Program-made: the position numbers and the translations under genes | Notes under the pieces: model-generated | What the model saw: only the letters and a program-made list of their open reading frames with translations | What the model was told of the DNA's origin: nothing | Database searches by the model: none | From: Centrapalus pauciflorus | Taxonomy: Eukaryota > Streptophyta > Magnoliopsida > Asterales > Asteraceae | NCBI GenBank assembly: GCA_020465985.1 | Contig: JAANYP010002322.1 | Coordinates: forward strand, 1 to 64,000 | Reading direction: 5' to 3' | DNA length: 64,000 bases | Shown here: positions 43,505 through 53,214 of the stretch, one piece after another | How positions within the stretch are numbered: position 1 is the stretch's first letter | Layout of the letters: the number at the start of each line of letters is the position of its first letter

Positions 43505-45697
43505 ACTGACCTTAGTAGTATTTTACTTCCTTTTATAGTTGTTATATTTCTTTCTTTTTTACAGTAAGTTTCTAATTTAGGAAAGTTTCTATTTTTAGTA
43601 AGTTTCTATTTTTAGTAAGTTAGTAGGTTAGCTTAGTTTACTGCTTTTTGCTATGAAAAACAAAAGAAAAAAGAGAGAAAATTACAAAAATACAAAAAAA
43701 GAGAATATCAGAAAAGGAGTTAAGTCTTAGATACATAGGTTCAAAGTGACGAAAATTAGCACCGTCGTTACAGACTCTAAGTGTTTAGGCTTTCACACAT
43801 AATGCAACTAAATCCTAAGTGTTATACTTTATTTAGTTTGATGTGTTGGTAGGCATAATACATATAGGGAATCTCAAGGCTAATAAAATATTCTAGAAAA
43901 AGTCAAGCGTGTCACTAGCTTAGATGTATGACCAATCGGTCTTAATTTTTATGTACAAGACATACAAACATTGAGTCTAAATGAGGTATGCAAACTTTCT
44001 GGGGATGTATGGCAACATCAAATACATCTAAAATGGAAAGAATAGAAATATCATATGTAACTGAGAGTCGAAAACATGCAACTCTGTTGTACGTAAGTAC
44101 AGACCTGTTGTCTCTGTTTAGATTCGGGTTAGCAGACATGTCGCTTTGTTGTACGTCAGTACAGACCTGTCACCGCTATCTGCTAACTTTAAAGTTAAAC
44201 CTTAAGTCGAACTAAGACACTTTGTTGTATGAGAATACAGACCTGTGTCCGATGTTTGTCTTTTAAAGAAAGTTTGCAAATACCAACAAGTTAGAATTTT
44301 GTCTGTGTGCCTTGATCATAAAAGTATGTCTATGTCTGAGTCACGTAAGATAATTTTCTGATAAATAAAAAGGCCAAGGGATATTCCGAAATGTAGAGTG
44401 TTTAACAGGGTAAAATACCAACAATCGGCTAAGTGGGTATGTCACGACAAACAATCAAAGGAATTCAAAAATTCCTAAGTGTGAAAGTTTAAGTACTGAA
44501 AGTTAGTATCGGACATCGCTATCTGATTGAACCTTTCCTAGACTATACTCATCAAAAATATATTGTTAAGTTTTTTTAGCCTAGATTGTAAATTTTTTCT
44601 TAAGTTTAGATTAAATTTTTGGTCAAAATTTTATTTTACTTTATTTTTACCTTAGTTTATTTTATTTTATTTTAGTTTAGTTTAGTTTTTACTTAGGTAA
44701 AAGGTCAAAAGTTACTGAGGGTGCATTCAAAGTTGGATAAAATATACAATGCGTGAAATATCTGAGCTTAGGGTAAAAGATTTGGCATAGTTTATCTGGT
44801 TACACTACACAGTACAAAATAGTTGGAAAAAGTTGAAATTATTTCAAAATTTCCGAAATTTTTCTAAGTGTTTGTGGCTTCGAATCTAAGACAGACTCGA
44901 ATTTAAAGTTCTCGAATCTGTCAGTATCGAATCTACACATAGACTCGAAGGTAGTTAGTATATAAAGGTCCACAGTGAAGGCATTTACTTCTCACTGTTC
45001 TCGAATCTGATTTCTCGAATCTGTCACTGGCGAACTCGAATCTATTCTCGAGTCTATTGTATTTCCACTAAACGACATTTCGTCAATTCTAAAGCTTTTG
45101 TGGTCGATTCTACTTTCAAATCTAGGTATAAGCAACATGATTGTACAAGATTTTGGTGGTTTCATACACAAATTTGGGCTTAAACATCACATTTTGATGT
45201 TTTATTGGTCAAAATAGGGTTATTCATAAATAACTAAGTTAGGACCTATAAAATATCAAATTAAAGGCATAAATCAGTGATTAGCACTTAGTTGAACTAA
45301 AGTATGTGATTTACCTAGTTCAAAATGGTTAAAATCTTGGATTTTTGTTGAAAAAAGAGATGTCGGCCTTTCGAATCTGATAATGGACATTCGAATCTGA
45401 TCATGGGTTTCTCGAATCTATCAATAGATTCGAGATGACCAGATATTCGAATCTGTCCATCAGACTCGAATAGGGTATATTCGAATCTGTCCATTACATT
45501 CGAATATTGGCACTTCGAATCTGTTACTCTCGAATCTGTACTTCATTTATTTTGTTGAATTTAAATTTTATTAAACTTGTGGAAATTTAATTGTGTTAGA
45601 TTTTGTATTTAATCAAATACAAGATAAAACAAATTTGAATTTCAACAAGTTTATTGATTTTTAATAATAATCTAACAATTTTATGTATTGTGCAGAT
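43505..45697 (+). other. E5 spacer between pol and ORF3
   Basis: A non-coding 2.2-kb spacer. Soon after the pol stop there are three GTAAGT donor-like sites (43564-43569, 43598-43603, 43615-43620) and a purine run GAAAAAAGAGAGAAAA near 43665. Three stem-loops follow at 44064-44249. From 44876 to 45540 the spacer is filled with TTCGAATCT words in both orientations. It ends with a CTAAC branch-like site (45672-45676) and GTGCAG (to 45695), an acceptor-like signal three bases before the ORF3 ATG. Confidence 0.7.
44064..44249 (+). ncRNA. Three consecutive stem-loops (candidate structured RNA element), E5 copy
   Basis: SL2 has perfect 9-bp arms GTTAGCAGA (44128-44136) and TCTGCTAAC (44179-44187). 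SL3 has GACAC (44216-44220) and GTGTC (44245-44249). SL1 has an imperfect outer stem around GAGTCGAAAAC (44065-44075) and GTTTAGATTC (44116-44125). The loops share TTGTACGTNAGTACAGACCTGT with the E3 copies. Where the outer stems differ from E3, the two sides change together. Function inferred. Confidence 0.55.
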
Positions 45698-48600
45698 ATG
45701 GCACTTCGTGCTTTTGTTCCCAAGCACAATATGGTACTGAATCCTGCCCATAACATCCCTGAGGCGCAGGGATTTCGTGAAGTTTTAGATTTTCTGGCGG
45801 AATCTAGAATAAGTTATGTGTTGTATGAAAACATTCCGATTGTGATATCCTATGTACGTCAATTTTTCGATCACTTGCAGGTGGACTGCACTGTCACCCC
45901 GACAGTGTTAAGAACTAGAATTGCCGGACAACCTTTGGTTTTCTCCGCTGATATTTTGAGACAAGTGCTACAGTTGGGTTCCCTAGAACAAGAAGACGGG
46001 CCTACAGACTTTCCTTTAAGTATTAGGCAAGCAGCTTTTTTGAGAATGGGATACAGCTTGGACGTTACAAAATATTCATATATGAAAAGCGGGTTGATAG
46101 GACAATGGCGTTTCTTGGTCCATGTGTTTATGATCTGTTTTGCGCCTAAGAAAGCTGGTTTTGATTATATAGTATCAAAAATCCAATCAGCAATGATCGC
46201 GATGGTATACAATAAGAAGTTTAGTTTCTCGCAGCTGATTTTCTCGGAATTTATCCATCAAATCACGGCTCCTGAGAGAGAAAGGTTCCTTTTGTATCCA
46301 AGGTTCGTGATGATGTTGATAAGGCACTTCTTGCCTGAGTTGCCACAATCTGATGATGCATTGACCGTCAATGTTATAGAGAAGCGTATCTATTCTGACT
46401 GTTCCTCACACCGAGGAAGGTTAGCAGTTCCGGTGGCACGTCCACTATTTGGTGCAATTCTGGATAGGGAATTTCAAGCCCCGAGTAATGCCAACTGGGC
46501 AGGGGTAGTTGATGACCAACCACAGCAACAACAGCAACGTCCACTACAACAACAGCCTCATGTTCGTCCCCGTGATCCAAGGCGAAGACAAAGAGATACT
46601 GCAAGTCAGACTCAGGCGTCTAGGCCTTCTTCGAGTCAGCAACCAGAAATGCAGGAAGCAGGGCCGTCAACTGTCCCAAATGAAGCTGATCAATTGTGCC
46701 AAACGTTAAATGAAATTTGGGAGGCGGGTCCACATGCAAATGAAGATATAGCTGCTGCATTAGTGGGAGAATTACTTGAGCCTCCAGAAGGAGAAGAAGA
46801 TGTGCTGAGGGATGTTGAGAATTATGAGCCAGAGCAGGCTGATGACGTTTTGTCATCTTCAGCAACTGAGTCAGAAGAGATGGAGGAGGTAGAAGTTGAA
46901 GCTCCAGAGTCAAGGTCTGCCGTTCCTGAAGTTCAGATTGGAACTTATGGTTCGCGACTGATTATTAATGAACGTGGTTCTAGGAGGCGATGGGACAGGG
47001 AATCGGAGGAGTCTGATTTCGAAGAAGACGAAGTTTCTCAACTTGTGACGAGGCAACGGGCCAAACGTCACAGGTTCATGCAAGGATCCTCGTCAGTCTC
47101 CGCAGATCAACCAGAAACTTCTCAATCTCAAAACCCTCAACCTCAAGAACAAGAACCTCAAACCACCACTCCACCACCACCACCTCGCGATGAACCATAT
47201 ATTCCATCGCCAATACTTCCTACTCCGTTACAGTCCATTCCATCAACCTCATCCTCATACGCCGACAATCAAAGGTTTCAGCAGCTCAAAGCGCGAGTCG
47301 ACTTCCAAAATATCCAGATCTTAGGCCTAACAAAGGCAGTCGGCGAGATTCAAACTCATAATGCCGATCTAAAGAAGATTGTGGACACAGTTCAGGAAGA
47401 GAACTTAGAGCTAAAAGCCTTTGTTTGCGATCAGTCAGCCGAGATAAGGTCGATGCGCTCCCTTATTGAGCAGTTAATGAAGAATCTACAGGCTCAGGGG
47501 GAGACATCGTGCCGTGATCAGGAAGCACAGAGGTCGAGAGATGAAGATGATGAAGACAACCAAGGCAATGATCCCAGCCCACAAAGACAGAATGAGCCAG
47601 TAGATTTTTCTGCTGCTCAGACTGCTCAATCTGAGGGGGAGCCTAGTACAGGGGGAGAAGTAGGAGGAGCGGGAGGTAAAGCTGGTTCTTCAAGGACTTT
47701 AGATAGCGACATGATCGATGCGCTAAAAGATATTGAAGAAGAGCTGATGGATTTTGATTTTGAAGATGATCTTGAAGATTTAGAAGAAGGTGAGTTTATT
47801 CCAGATGATGTCGCTGACTGGAGATCTGATGATGAAGTGATAGATGATGAAGATGATCACGTTAATGAAGTAATAATCAATTCACAACCAATCACTGAAC
47901 TGTATGAAAGCCAAGATCATAATGTTATTGATATTGATTACATCAAGGTAGCCTCAGCTGAAGATAAAGACCTTGAAGAGGCTGAGAAAGAGCCATCTAG
48001 AGCTGATCTGTTAAATCTTTGGTTCAAGAAGGAAGAAAAGAAAGACCAGCTGAAGATGAAGAAGAAGATGAGGAATCCAGGTGCTGGAAATTTTGCTGGA
48101 GGGATTATTAGCTGGTTCTTTGACAGAGAACTGCAGCTGTTTATTTTGAAGAGAAGAGATGGCCTTCAATACTTGAGGCGGACACTGAAAGCTTTTAATT
48201 CATTGCCCAAGATTGAAGTTAAAGAGTTAGCCTGGAAGGAGCTGATCAATATTGGAAATGATCCCTACGCGAGCGTTATTGAAAGAATTATAAGGAAAGA
48301 AGGGCGATCAGACAAATTTGAGAGGCTTAAGCCGAGATCAGGCAAAAGGGTCGAGGATGGATCAAGGATAGATCCTCATACTGGAAGACCTTGGGCCAGA
48401 ATGGTGTACAAGCCAGTCAAATGTCTGAAGAAAGTACCTATGAAACCAATGCCACAGAATGTTTTGAGCAACATGAAGTGGTGGTACCTAGAGATTGACT
48501 CTGCTGAAGCTATCATGGAAGATCAAGACGAGCAGGTCATTTTGAAAGTATATGATCCATTGCATTTGATAAACCTATCTAAGGACGACCTGAAGAAGCT

Positions 48601-48727
48601 TCACGATCAGCCTATCTTCTTCACTGAACCATGGAGATCTGAAGCCAGGAAGTTCCAAAAGATAGTTAAAGTTTGTATAGATGCGGGATTATATGCAGGA
48701 AGTAATATATATAGCTCTAGTACTTAA
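45698..48727 (+). CDS. E5 ORF3, 1009-aa protein of unknown function
   Basis: Starts at ATG 45698 (MALRAFVPKH), directly after an acceptor-like GTGCAG; an upstream in-frame ATG at 45683 lies inside that signal and is less likely. Residues 1-240 form the conserved core (FREVLDFLAESRISYVLYENIPIV, SYVRQFFDHLQV, LIGQWRFLVHVFMICFAPKK), of a family I remember as an extra ORF of Asteraceae copia elements. Residues 265-310 are Gln/Arg-rich, 330-470 strongly acidic, 480-520 Pro-rich, 525-600 a coiled coil, and 680-760 again acidic. The C-terminal 230 residues (FNSLPKIEVKELAWKELIN, MPQNVLSNMKWWY) are also found in E3. No signal peptide or clear membrane helix, so an envelope role is unsupported. Intact. 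Confidence 0.8.
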   Translation: MALRAFVPKHNMVLNPAHNIPEAQGFREVLDFLAESRISYVLYENIPIVISYVRQFFDHLQVDCTVTPTVLRTRIAGQPLVFSADILRQVLQLGSLEQEDGPTDFPLSIRQAAFLRMGYSLDVTKYSYMKSGLIGQWRFLVHVFMICFAPKKAGFDYIVSKIQSAMIAMVYNKKFSFSQLIFSEFIHQITAPERERFLLYPRFVMMLIRHFLPELPQSDDALTVNVIEKRIYSDCSSHRGRLAVPVARPLFGAILDREFQAPSNANWAGVVDDQPQQQQQRPLQQQPHVRPRDPRRRQRDTASQTQASRPSSSQQPEMQEAGPSTVPNEADQLCQTLNEIWEAGPHANEDIAAALVGELLEPPEGEEDVLRDVENYEPEQADDVLSSSATESEEMEEVEVEAPESRSAVPEVQIGTYGSRLIINERGSRRRWDRESEESDFEEDEVSQLVTRQRAKRHRFMQGSSSVSADQPETSQSQNPQPQEQEPQTTTPPPPPRDEPYIPSPILPTPLQSIPSTSSSYADNQRFQQLKARVDFQNIQILGLTKAVGEIQTHNADLKKIVDTVQEENLELKAFVCDQSAEIRSMRSLIEQLMKNLQAQGETSCRDQEAQRSRDEDDEDNQGNDPSPQRQNEPVDFSAAQTAQSEGEPSTGGEVGGAGGKAGSSRTLDSDMIDALKDIEEELMDFDFEDDLEDLEEGEFIPDDVADWRSDDEVIDDEDDHVNEVIINSQPITELYESQDHNVIDIDYIKVASAEDKDLEEAEKEPSRADLLNLWFKKEEKKDQLKMKKKMRNPGAGNFAGGIISWFFDRELQLFILKRRDGLQYLRRTLKAFNSLPKIEVKELAWKELINIGNDPYASVIERIIRKEGRSDKFERLKPRSGKRVEDGSRIDPHTGRPWARMVYKPVKCLKKVPMKPMPQNVLSNMKWWYLEIDSAEAIMEDQDEQVILKVYDPLHLINLSKDDLKKLHDQPIFFTEPWRSEARKFQKIVKVCIDAGLYAGSNIYSSST

Positions 48728-48760
48728 ATTTGATGTCATGTAAATAATTAGAAGCTATCG

Positions 48761-48773
48761 TCAAGGGGGAGTC
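48761..48773 (+). other. E5 polypurine tract
   Basis: CAAGGGGGAGTC lies immediately before the 3' LTR; it primes plus-strand synthesis in this family. E3 has CCAAGGGGGAGCC at the same place. Confidence 0.85.
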
Positions 48774-49424
48774 TGTTGGTACACCCTGTGTGACGATAGC
48801 AGTCTAATCGATTATGATTTAGGTAATATTCTGAGTTAACCAGTATTTTGATATATATGCTTAATATGTGTTTGTCTGTTATTGATTGTGTGTTTGAACT
48901 TGATGTAACATATTACAAGAAGTTCAAACATAAAGGTCAAAGATTATGTCAAGCATAAGTTAAAACATAAGTTTCATCACTTAAGTGTTTAAGTGTATTG
49001 GCTAGATTCGAATAGGTTAAGGAAGGCATTCGAATCTGTGATAGATTCGAATGTATCCTTAGATTCGAATGGGCTAGATTCGAGAGTGTCATTGTGGACA
49101 GACTCGAATGGGCCTTGGGCCAGATTCGAGTTTGGCCCACATCAGACTCGAATCAGGGTCTATAATTAGGGATAGACTCGAATCATTAGAGGACTTTTAG
49201 CAGAATTCGTGAGGAATTAAGCAATAGGCGATCTCGAGTTTATCAGCTAGGTGAGTGCCGTTTCGGAGAGAATTAGTTCGTAGGATCGTTCGTGTGTCGT
49301 TCGTTCAGCGTCTAATAGTCTCCGTGTTCCGTTGGTTGAGAGTTGTCCGTCTAACCGTCAACGAGGATTCCGCACTCGTTCACGGATCCGCGTCAAGATA
49401 GATCTTGCAGTCGTAGACCTTACA
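48774..49424 (+). repeat. E5 3' LTR
   Basis: 651 bp, the same length as the 5' LTR. About 19 differences by eye, some 16 of them between 49080 and 49205, where the two LTRs differ in a short block after CTAGATTCGA; the last 220 bp look identical. GAACT follows as the target duplication. Confidence 0.92.
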
Positions 49425-49429
49425 GAACT

Positions 49430-51043
49430 CGGCGAGTTCAGTGTCTTCTCGGCGAGTTCGAACCTAAACAGAATACCTGATCTGCCCAGAACTCGGCGAG
49501 TTCAGCTTCTTCTCGGCGAGTTCGCCTAATTCCAGAACCAAACTCATAAGACGAACTCGGCGAGTTCAGCCCATTCTCGGCGAGTTCACCTGAATTCTGA
49601 GCGAGTTCAGCCCATTCCCGGCGAGTTCACCTGAATTCTGATTATTTCTGAAAATTCCTGATAATTGCCAGATTTAATAGGGAGCCGACAACACATGAAC
49701 TCGGCGAGTTCATGTAACAAACTCGGCGAGTTCACCCTGTTTGAGATCAAATCAGGAGCTGACAACTCATGAACTCGGGGAGTTCTAACCTTGAACTCGG
49801 CGAGTTCTCCCCAGCTTATAAAAGGAGAATTCTGCTCATTTAATGGGGACGACCTTTTACCAAAATTTTCACACACATTTTCTCTGATTTCTTGAGCAAG
49901 AAGGAAGGCAAGGAAGGCATTTAACTTGGAGTTTTGGTTCAAAGGATTGCATCTTCATCAACATACGTTATTAGGGGAGTTTTTCGTATACTTAAGTTTA
50001 TCTTAATGTTTGAAATACTTGCTTATTGTATGATGGTGTTTTACTCCATTAGCATGGAGTAGTTTTGCTATGTAATCATTTGGGTAGCAAACCCTAGACA
50101 TTGGATGATTTATATTTGTATGTAATCGGATTATATATCGAAGTTTGCGTATTTTGAATGAAAATCTTGTTATTATGTTTAGACTTGTTAAACTTGCTAT
50201 GAATGCTTTATTATTTCCATAACGAGAGTTCGAAATAGTTGGTATTTGTTTTTGATAAACCAAACACTTTGGTGAGGTTGAATCTTTCTACTAGAGATGG
50301 TGAAAGAGTAGGTTTAATCGGTGTTTTCATAATAATGAGAGGGGATTTATGTGTTTATGAGAATATAGCATGAATTTTATGTATTTGGCTTTTAACCAAA
50401 TAATCTTTCAAAAGACGTAAACTTGTTGTGAACATTCGGATTTGCATAACTCAAGTTTTGAACATTTAAAAGAGGTTTTCGTGTTCACGTCGTGAGTTAT
50501 GGGATTATTGTGCTATAGTGAGAGATCTATATAGCTAGATGATCATTGTTCATACGTTAAATAATCGATATTGTATTCATGTATAAGAGATTTGAGTGGA
50601 TATGATATTGGTTGTTATGATAAATTAGTATCAAACATAACTTAGAGATTTGTGTGTTTGTTGCTTTGTAATCATAACTATTATATTATCCGATTGGCGC
50701 GTTAAATTGTTTATCCGATGTCTAGGGGGAGTGATCCCATTTGATTACATGTTTCCTTTTATCAAGAATCTTAGTAATCAATTCCTTAGGATTGTGTGTG
50801 TAGTTTTGGTAAATCTTTAGTCATTAATTTAGATTTTTCATAGTTAAACCAATTTAAATACATAGCTAATTATTAACCGACGACTTATCATCATCATTCC
50901 ACCAGATTGTCCCTGAGTTCGATACCCGGACTTACGTAAGCTATACTAGTATACGATGGGTAATACTTGCCTATTTGTCCGCTAGTTCTAGTTTATTTAT
51001 TTCCATTTCTTAATTAAAATTAAGGTGTGCTAGCGGCACATCA
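49430..51043 (+). repeat. E4 3' LTR, second part
   Basis: Resumes at CGGCGAGTTC after the E5 target duplication and runs to CACATCA at 51043, followed by ATTAA. Relative to the 5' LTR it is longer by 61 bp: an extra 41-bp tandem copy near 49597-49640 and an extra 20-bp unit near 49500, both made of GGCGAGTTC units. Includes TATAAAA at 49817-49823. Confidence 0.9.
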
Positions 51044-51048
51044 ATTAA

Positions 51049-51531
51049 TACAAGTCATGTATGTTTGATCATGATTGTGTATAATGCTTACATTTGCATG
51101 TTAAGTTCTTGATTGTGGATATAAGTTCTTGATGTGATAATAAGTTCTTAAGAGCATAGGCCACGAACTTAAGTCACACAATACGAACTTAGCTGACCTA
51201 AGTTCATATGTGCTTGGGCTTGAACTTGTTAAGTTCATGGGCTTGGGCCTGGTTCGAACTTAGGTGTTATAATATGAACTTATTCAGTTATTTTCATAGA
51301 CTTTTGGGAAAATACGATTTTCAGAGCTTGTCAGAGTGCACGGGCGAGCTAGAAACGATTTCAGAGAGTTTTAGGAGAAATACATCGTGTGGGGTCGGTA
51401 TCATATCAGCTAGCATTTTGTTCGGCTCCGTGTTCCGCGTGTGATCAGTTTGTAAAGCGTCTAACGGGGATTCCGCACTCGTTGGACGACGTCGCGCCTT
51501 GATTACGATCTGTAGACGTGGTGACCTTACA
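51049..51531 (+). repeat. E3 3' LTR, second part
   Basis: Continues the E3 LTR after the ATTAA duplication (51044-51048), with the same AAGTTC/GAACTT cluster as the 5' LTR, and ends GACCTTACA. Many scattered substitutions against 19970-20512 (by eye around 5 percent), consistent with E3 being older than E4. Confidence 0.88.
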
Positions 51532-51809
51532 TTGCGCCGAATCAAGATACTCTAGGCCTGGAACGTTTGTCTGTATCAAAAGTAACCACATCACCTACTG
51601 TCGGAGTAGTCTAGTTAAATTCACAAAGAAAGAAGGCGCTCATGAGAAGAGATGAATTGAAGAAGTATTGTGACAGGACTCTTTACACGGTCAGGAAAAT
51701 TCTAATGATCAGAATCGATAATTTGAAAGAAGCATTAAAGCTCGGAACAAGGATCTGGGAACTTAAAGCCGTACTTCAACTCGTCAGAGACTTCGAACAG
51801 GATGTCTGA
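51532..51809 (+). pseudogene. E2 ORF3, C-terminal piece after E3
   Basis: This is the part of the E2 extra ORF cut off by E3. A short open frame from ATG 51642 to TGA 51807-51809 encodes 55 residues (MRRDELKKYCDRTLYTVRKI, ending RDFEQDV) with an amphipathic, charged composition like the tail of related ORFs. Frames between 51532 and 51641 are broken. The E2 PPT and LTR follow about 100 bp later, which supports reading it as the end of that ORF. Confidence 0.5.
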
Positions 51810-51910
51810 GACAAGCTAGAGTATAGGATGACTATCAGATGCCTTGACCGATATTTTGATTAGAGGAAGCTAATCACCGACCTGATGCCGAGATCTGAAA
51901 GCTAATCACA

Positions 51911-51921
51911 AAGGGGGAGAA
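51911..51921 (+). other. E2 polypurine tract
   Basis: AAGGGGGAGAA immediately precedes TGTTAG, the start of the E2 3' LTR. It closely resembles the internal purine run after E2 pol at 14031-14043. Confidence 0.7.
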
Positions 51922-52288
51922 TGTTAGATCTAGAAGTTGTGATAGTTTCAGGGTTCAAAATGTAATAAATGAAACTTATTTTTGTGTTCATTTTGTAAGG
52001 TTTTAAAGTTTATTGTAAATGGGTTAAAAGACCAAAAGGTCAACCCATAAGTATGGATAGTTTTGGATCCATTTAGTTGCTTATAAATAGATTGTTTCTA
52101 GGTTTTCTTTTGTAATCTTTTGGCTGAATGTACGTACGTGATTGAAGTGCAATTAAGGTTTATCTAATCTTGTACGTTCTTATTGTTCTTGATATTATTC
52201 ATCTATTGTTCATATTGTTCTTCATGTTCATGATATTATTGATAATCTTATTGAATGTTGAATGAATGCTTCTAATATGAGTATTACA
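51922..52288 (+). repeat. E2 3' LTR
   Basis: Starts TGTTAGATC after the PPT. A TATA box TATAAATA lies at 52082-52089. The right end is placed at ATTACA (52288) by the TG...CA rule only, because the 5' LTR is outside the window; the end could differ by tens of bases. Confidence 0.55.
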
Positions 52289-52870
52289 CTTTTCTACGTT
52301 ACCAGGTTTCTATCCTACCATTAGGATTAATATTTCGATTTCATATTCAGATTATTCATTCACGTAACTATGTAAGCATAAGGTCTAAGAGATTAACTTA
52401 TTCATTTAAATGAAATTTATGCAATCAACAAGTTCATACTAATCATCCATATTCTGCAAATTGAGTTTTAGATATTTTCTTTATTGTCTATTTAGTTGTC
52501 TAATACATTCAAATAGTAATTTTTTTTTGTCAACACTTAGTTTAACTCAAATCCATTTCATGTAGATGTGTCACATCACCAATATTCAATTATTCAAACT
52601 CATATAATTATTATTTTCAAAGAACCCCAAATCTCTAGCTACTACTTTATGCCAATAAAGTTTCCATTTAATATATATATATCTCTTCTTAATATACAAT
52701 ACAAAAGGTGTCGATAATTATCATTTGCATAATGTCACATTAAGTTACACAGTTGTTCTAAACAACTCTTATTTACCACCCATCTCATGGCACAAATCAA
52801 TACTTATTTTATTTATATTGTTGCACTTCAATCCGCGCTTCTCATTCCATATGTATAACTATTGATAATT
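52289..52870. other. AT-rich stretch not assigned to an element
   Basis: The only part of the window I cannot assign to a mobile element. AT-rich, no ORF above 60 codons, no clear repeat; a short (TA) run near 52670. It may be flanking host DNA or an unrecognised remnant. Confidence 0.5.
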
Positions 52871-53137
52871 TGTAACAACCTAGCTTTTAACCCAACTTTA
52901 ATTTCTGTATCTGAGCTAATAATGTAATTTTTATTACATTATTTATATTGTAATTTAATTAATTGATGAAAATTATTAATTAAGTTAAATTTTTATGTTA
53001 CAAATCATTAGATGATAAAAATTAAAAGAGATGTAAAATACAAAAGTGTGAGCGGTTAAATAGAATAATTATTAAAATTGACATATATAAAACAAGAAAT
53101 GAGCATTTATGCTCATTAATCAACATTTAAAGAAAAT

Positions 53138-53214
<77 letters not shown>

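Larger units (their letters stand above)
35876..49424 (+). mobile_element. E5: intact three-ORF Sirevirus-like Ty1/copia element
   Basis: A 13.5-kb element with two 651-bp LTRs, a perfect target duplication GAACT (35871-35875 and 49425-49429), a Met-type primer site, a PPT, and three open frames without stops: gag (37237-40113), pol (40103-43504) and ORF3 (45698-48727). Domain order protease-integrase-RT-RNase H is copia. Large gag with two zinc knuckles and an extra 3' ORF suggest the Sirevirus lineage. By eye the LTRs differ at about 19 positions, most within one ~130-bp block. All catalytic residues are present, so it could be or recently was autonomous. Confidence 0.93.
23383..51043 (+). 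mobile_element. E4: Athila-like Ty3/gypsy retrotransposon
   Basis: A near-complete element: 5' LTR (23383-25095), tRNA-Asp primer site, gag-pol (25276-30914), spacer, extra ORF (32645-34147), 3' tail and 3' LTR (35716-35875 plus 49430-51043). It is flanked by the perfect 5-bp target duplication ATTAA (23378-23382 and 51044-51048). E5 is inserted in its 3' LTR. LTR copies differ at roughly 15 sites over 1.7 kb by eye, apart from two length changes in the palindrome block. Gag-pol has two in-frame TAA codons and one frameshift, and the extra ORF has one TGA, so this copy is inactive but not old. Confidence 0.92.
19970..51531 (+). mobile_element. E3: internally deleted copia element (E5 relative)
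   Basis: LTRs begin TGTTGGTACACC and end CCTTACA at both ends (19970-20512; 23306-23382 plus 51049-51531). A Met-type primer site follows the 5' LTR and a PPT precedes the 3' LTR. Between them only the RT end with RNase H, the post-pol spacer and the C-terminal tail of ORF3 remain; gag, protease, integrase, most of RT and the N-terminal part of ORF3 are gone. E4 is inserted in its 3' LTR. E3 lies in the E2 extra ORF. No perfect 5-bp target duplication was found (TTTCA left, TTGCG right; a shared TTGC lies 5 bp further out on the left). Confidence 0.85.
9542..52288 (+). mobile_element. E2: Sirevirus-like Ty1/copia element, oldest host of the nest
   Basis: E2's parts appear in order on the plus strand: gag tail (9542-10378), protease, integrase, RT and RNase H (10504-13818), spacer (13819-16627), extra ORF (16628-19969, resuming 51532-51809), PPT (51911-51921) and 3' LTR (51922-52288). 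Integrase before RT makes it copia. E1 interrupts gag and E3 interrupts the extra ORF; the 5' LTR is outside the window. Treating pol and the extra ORF as one element is supported by the same order in E5. The alternative is that a separate LTR begins at 14049, just after a PPT-like run, and that the extra ORF belongs to another element. Confidence 0.65.

Noticed and set aside
45698..48727. E5 ORF3 as an envelope protein
   Set aside because: No signal peptide, no clear membrane helix and long acidic tracts; only its position resembles env.
53140..53211. (CT)n tract as a GAGA-type promoter element
   Set aside because: The 3' LTR has only a short run, so the tract is an unstable microsatellite rather than a conserved signal.
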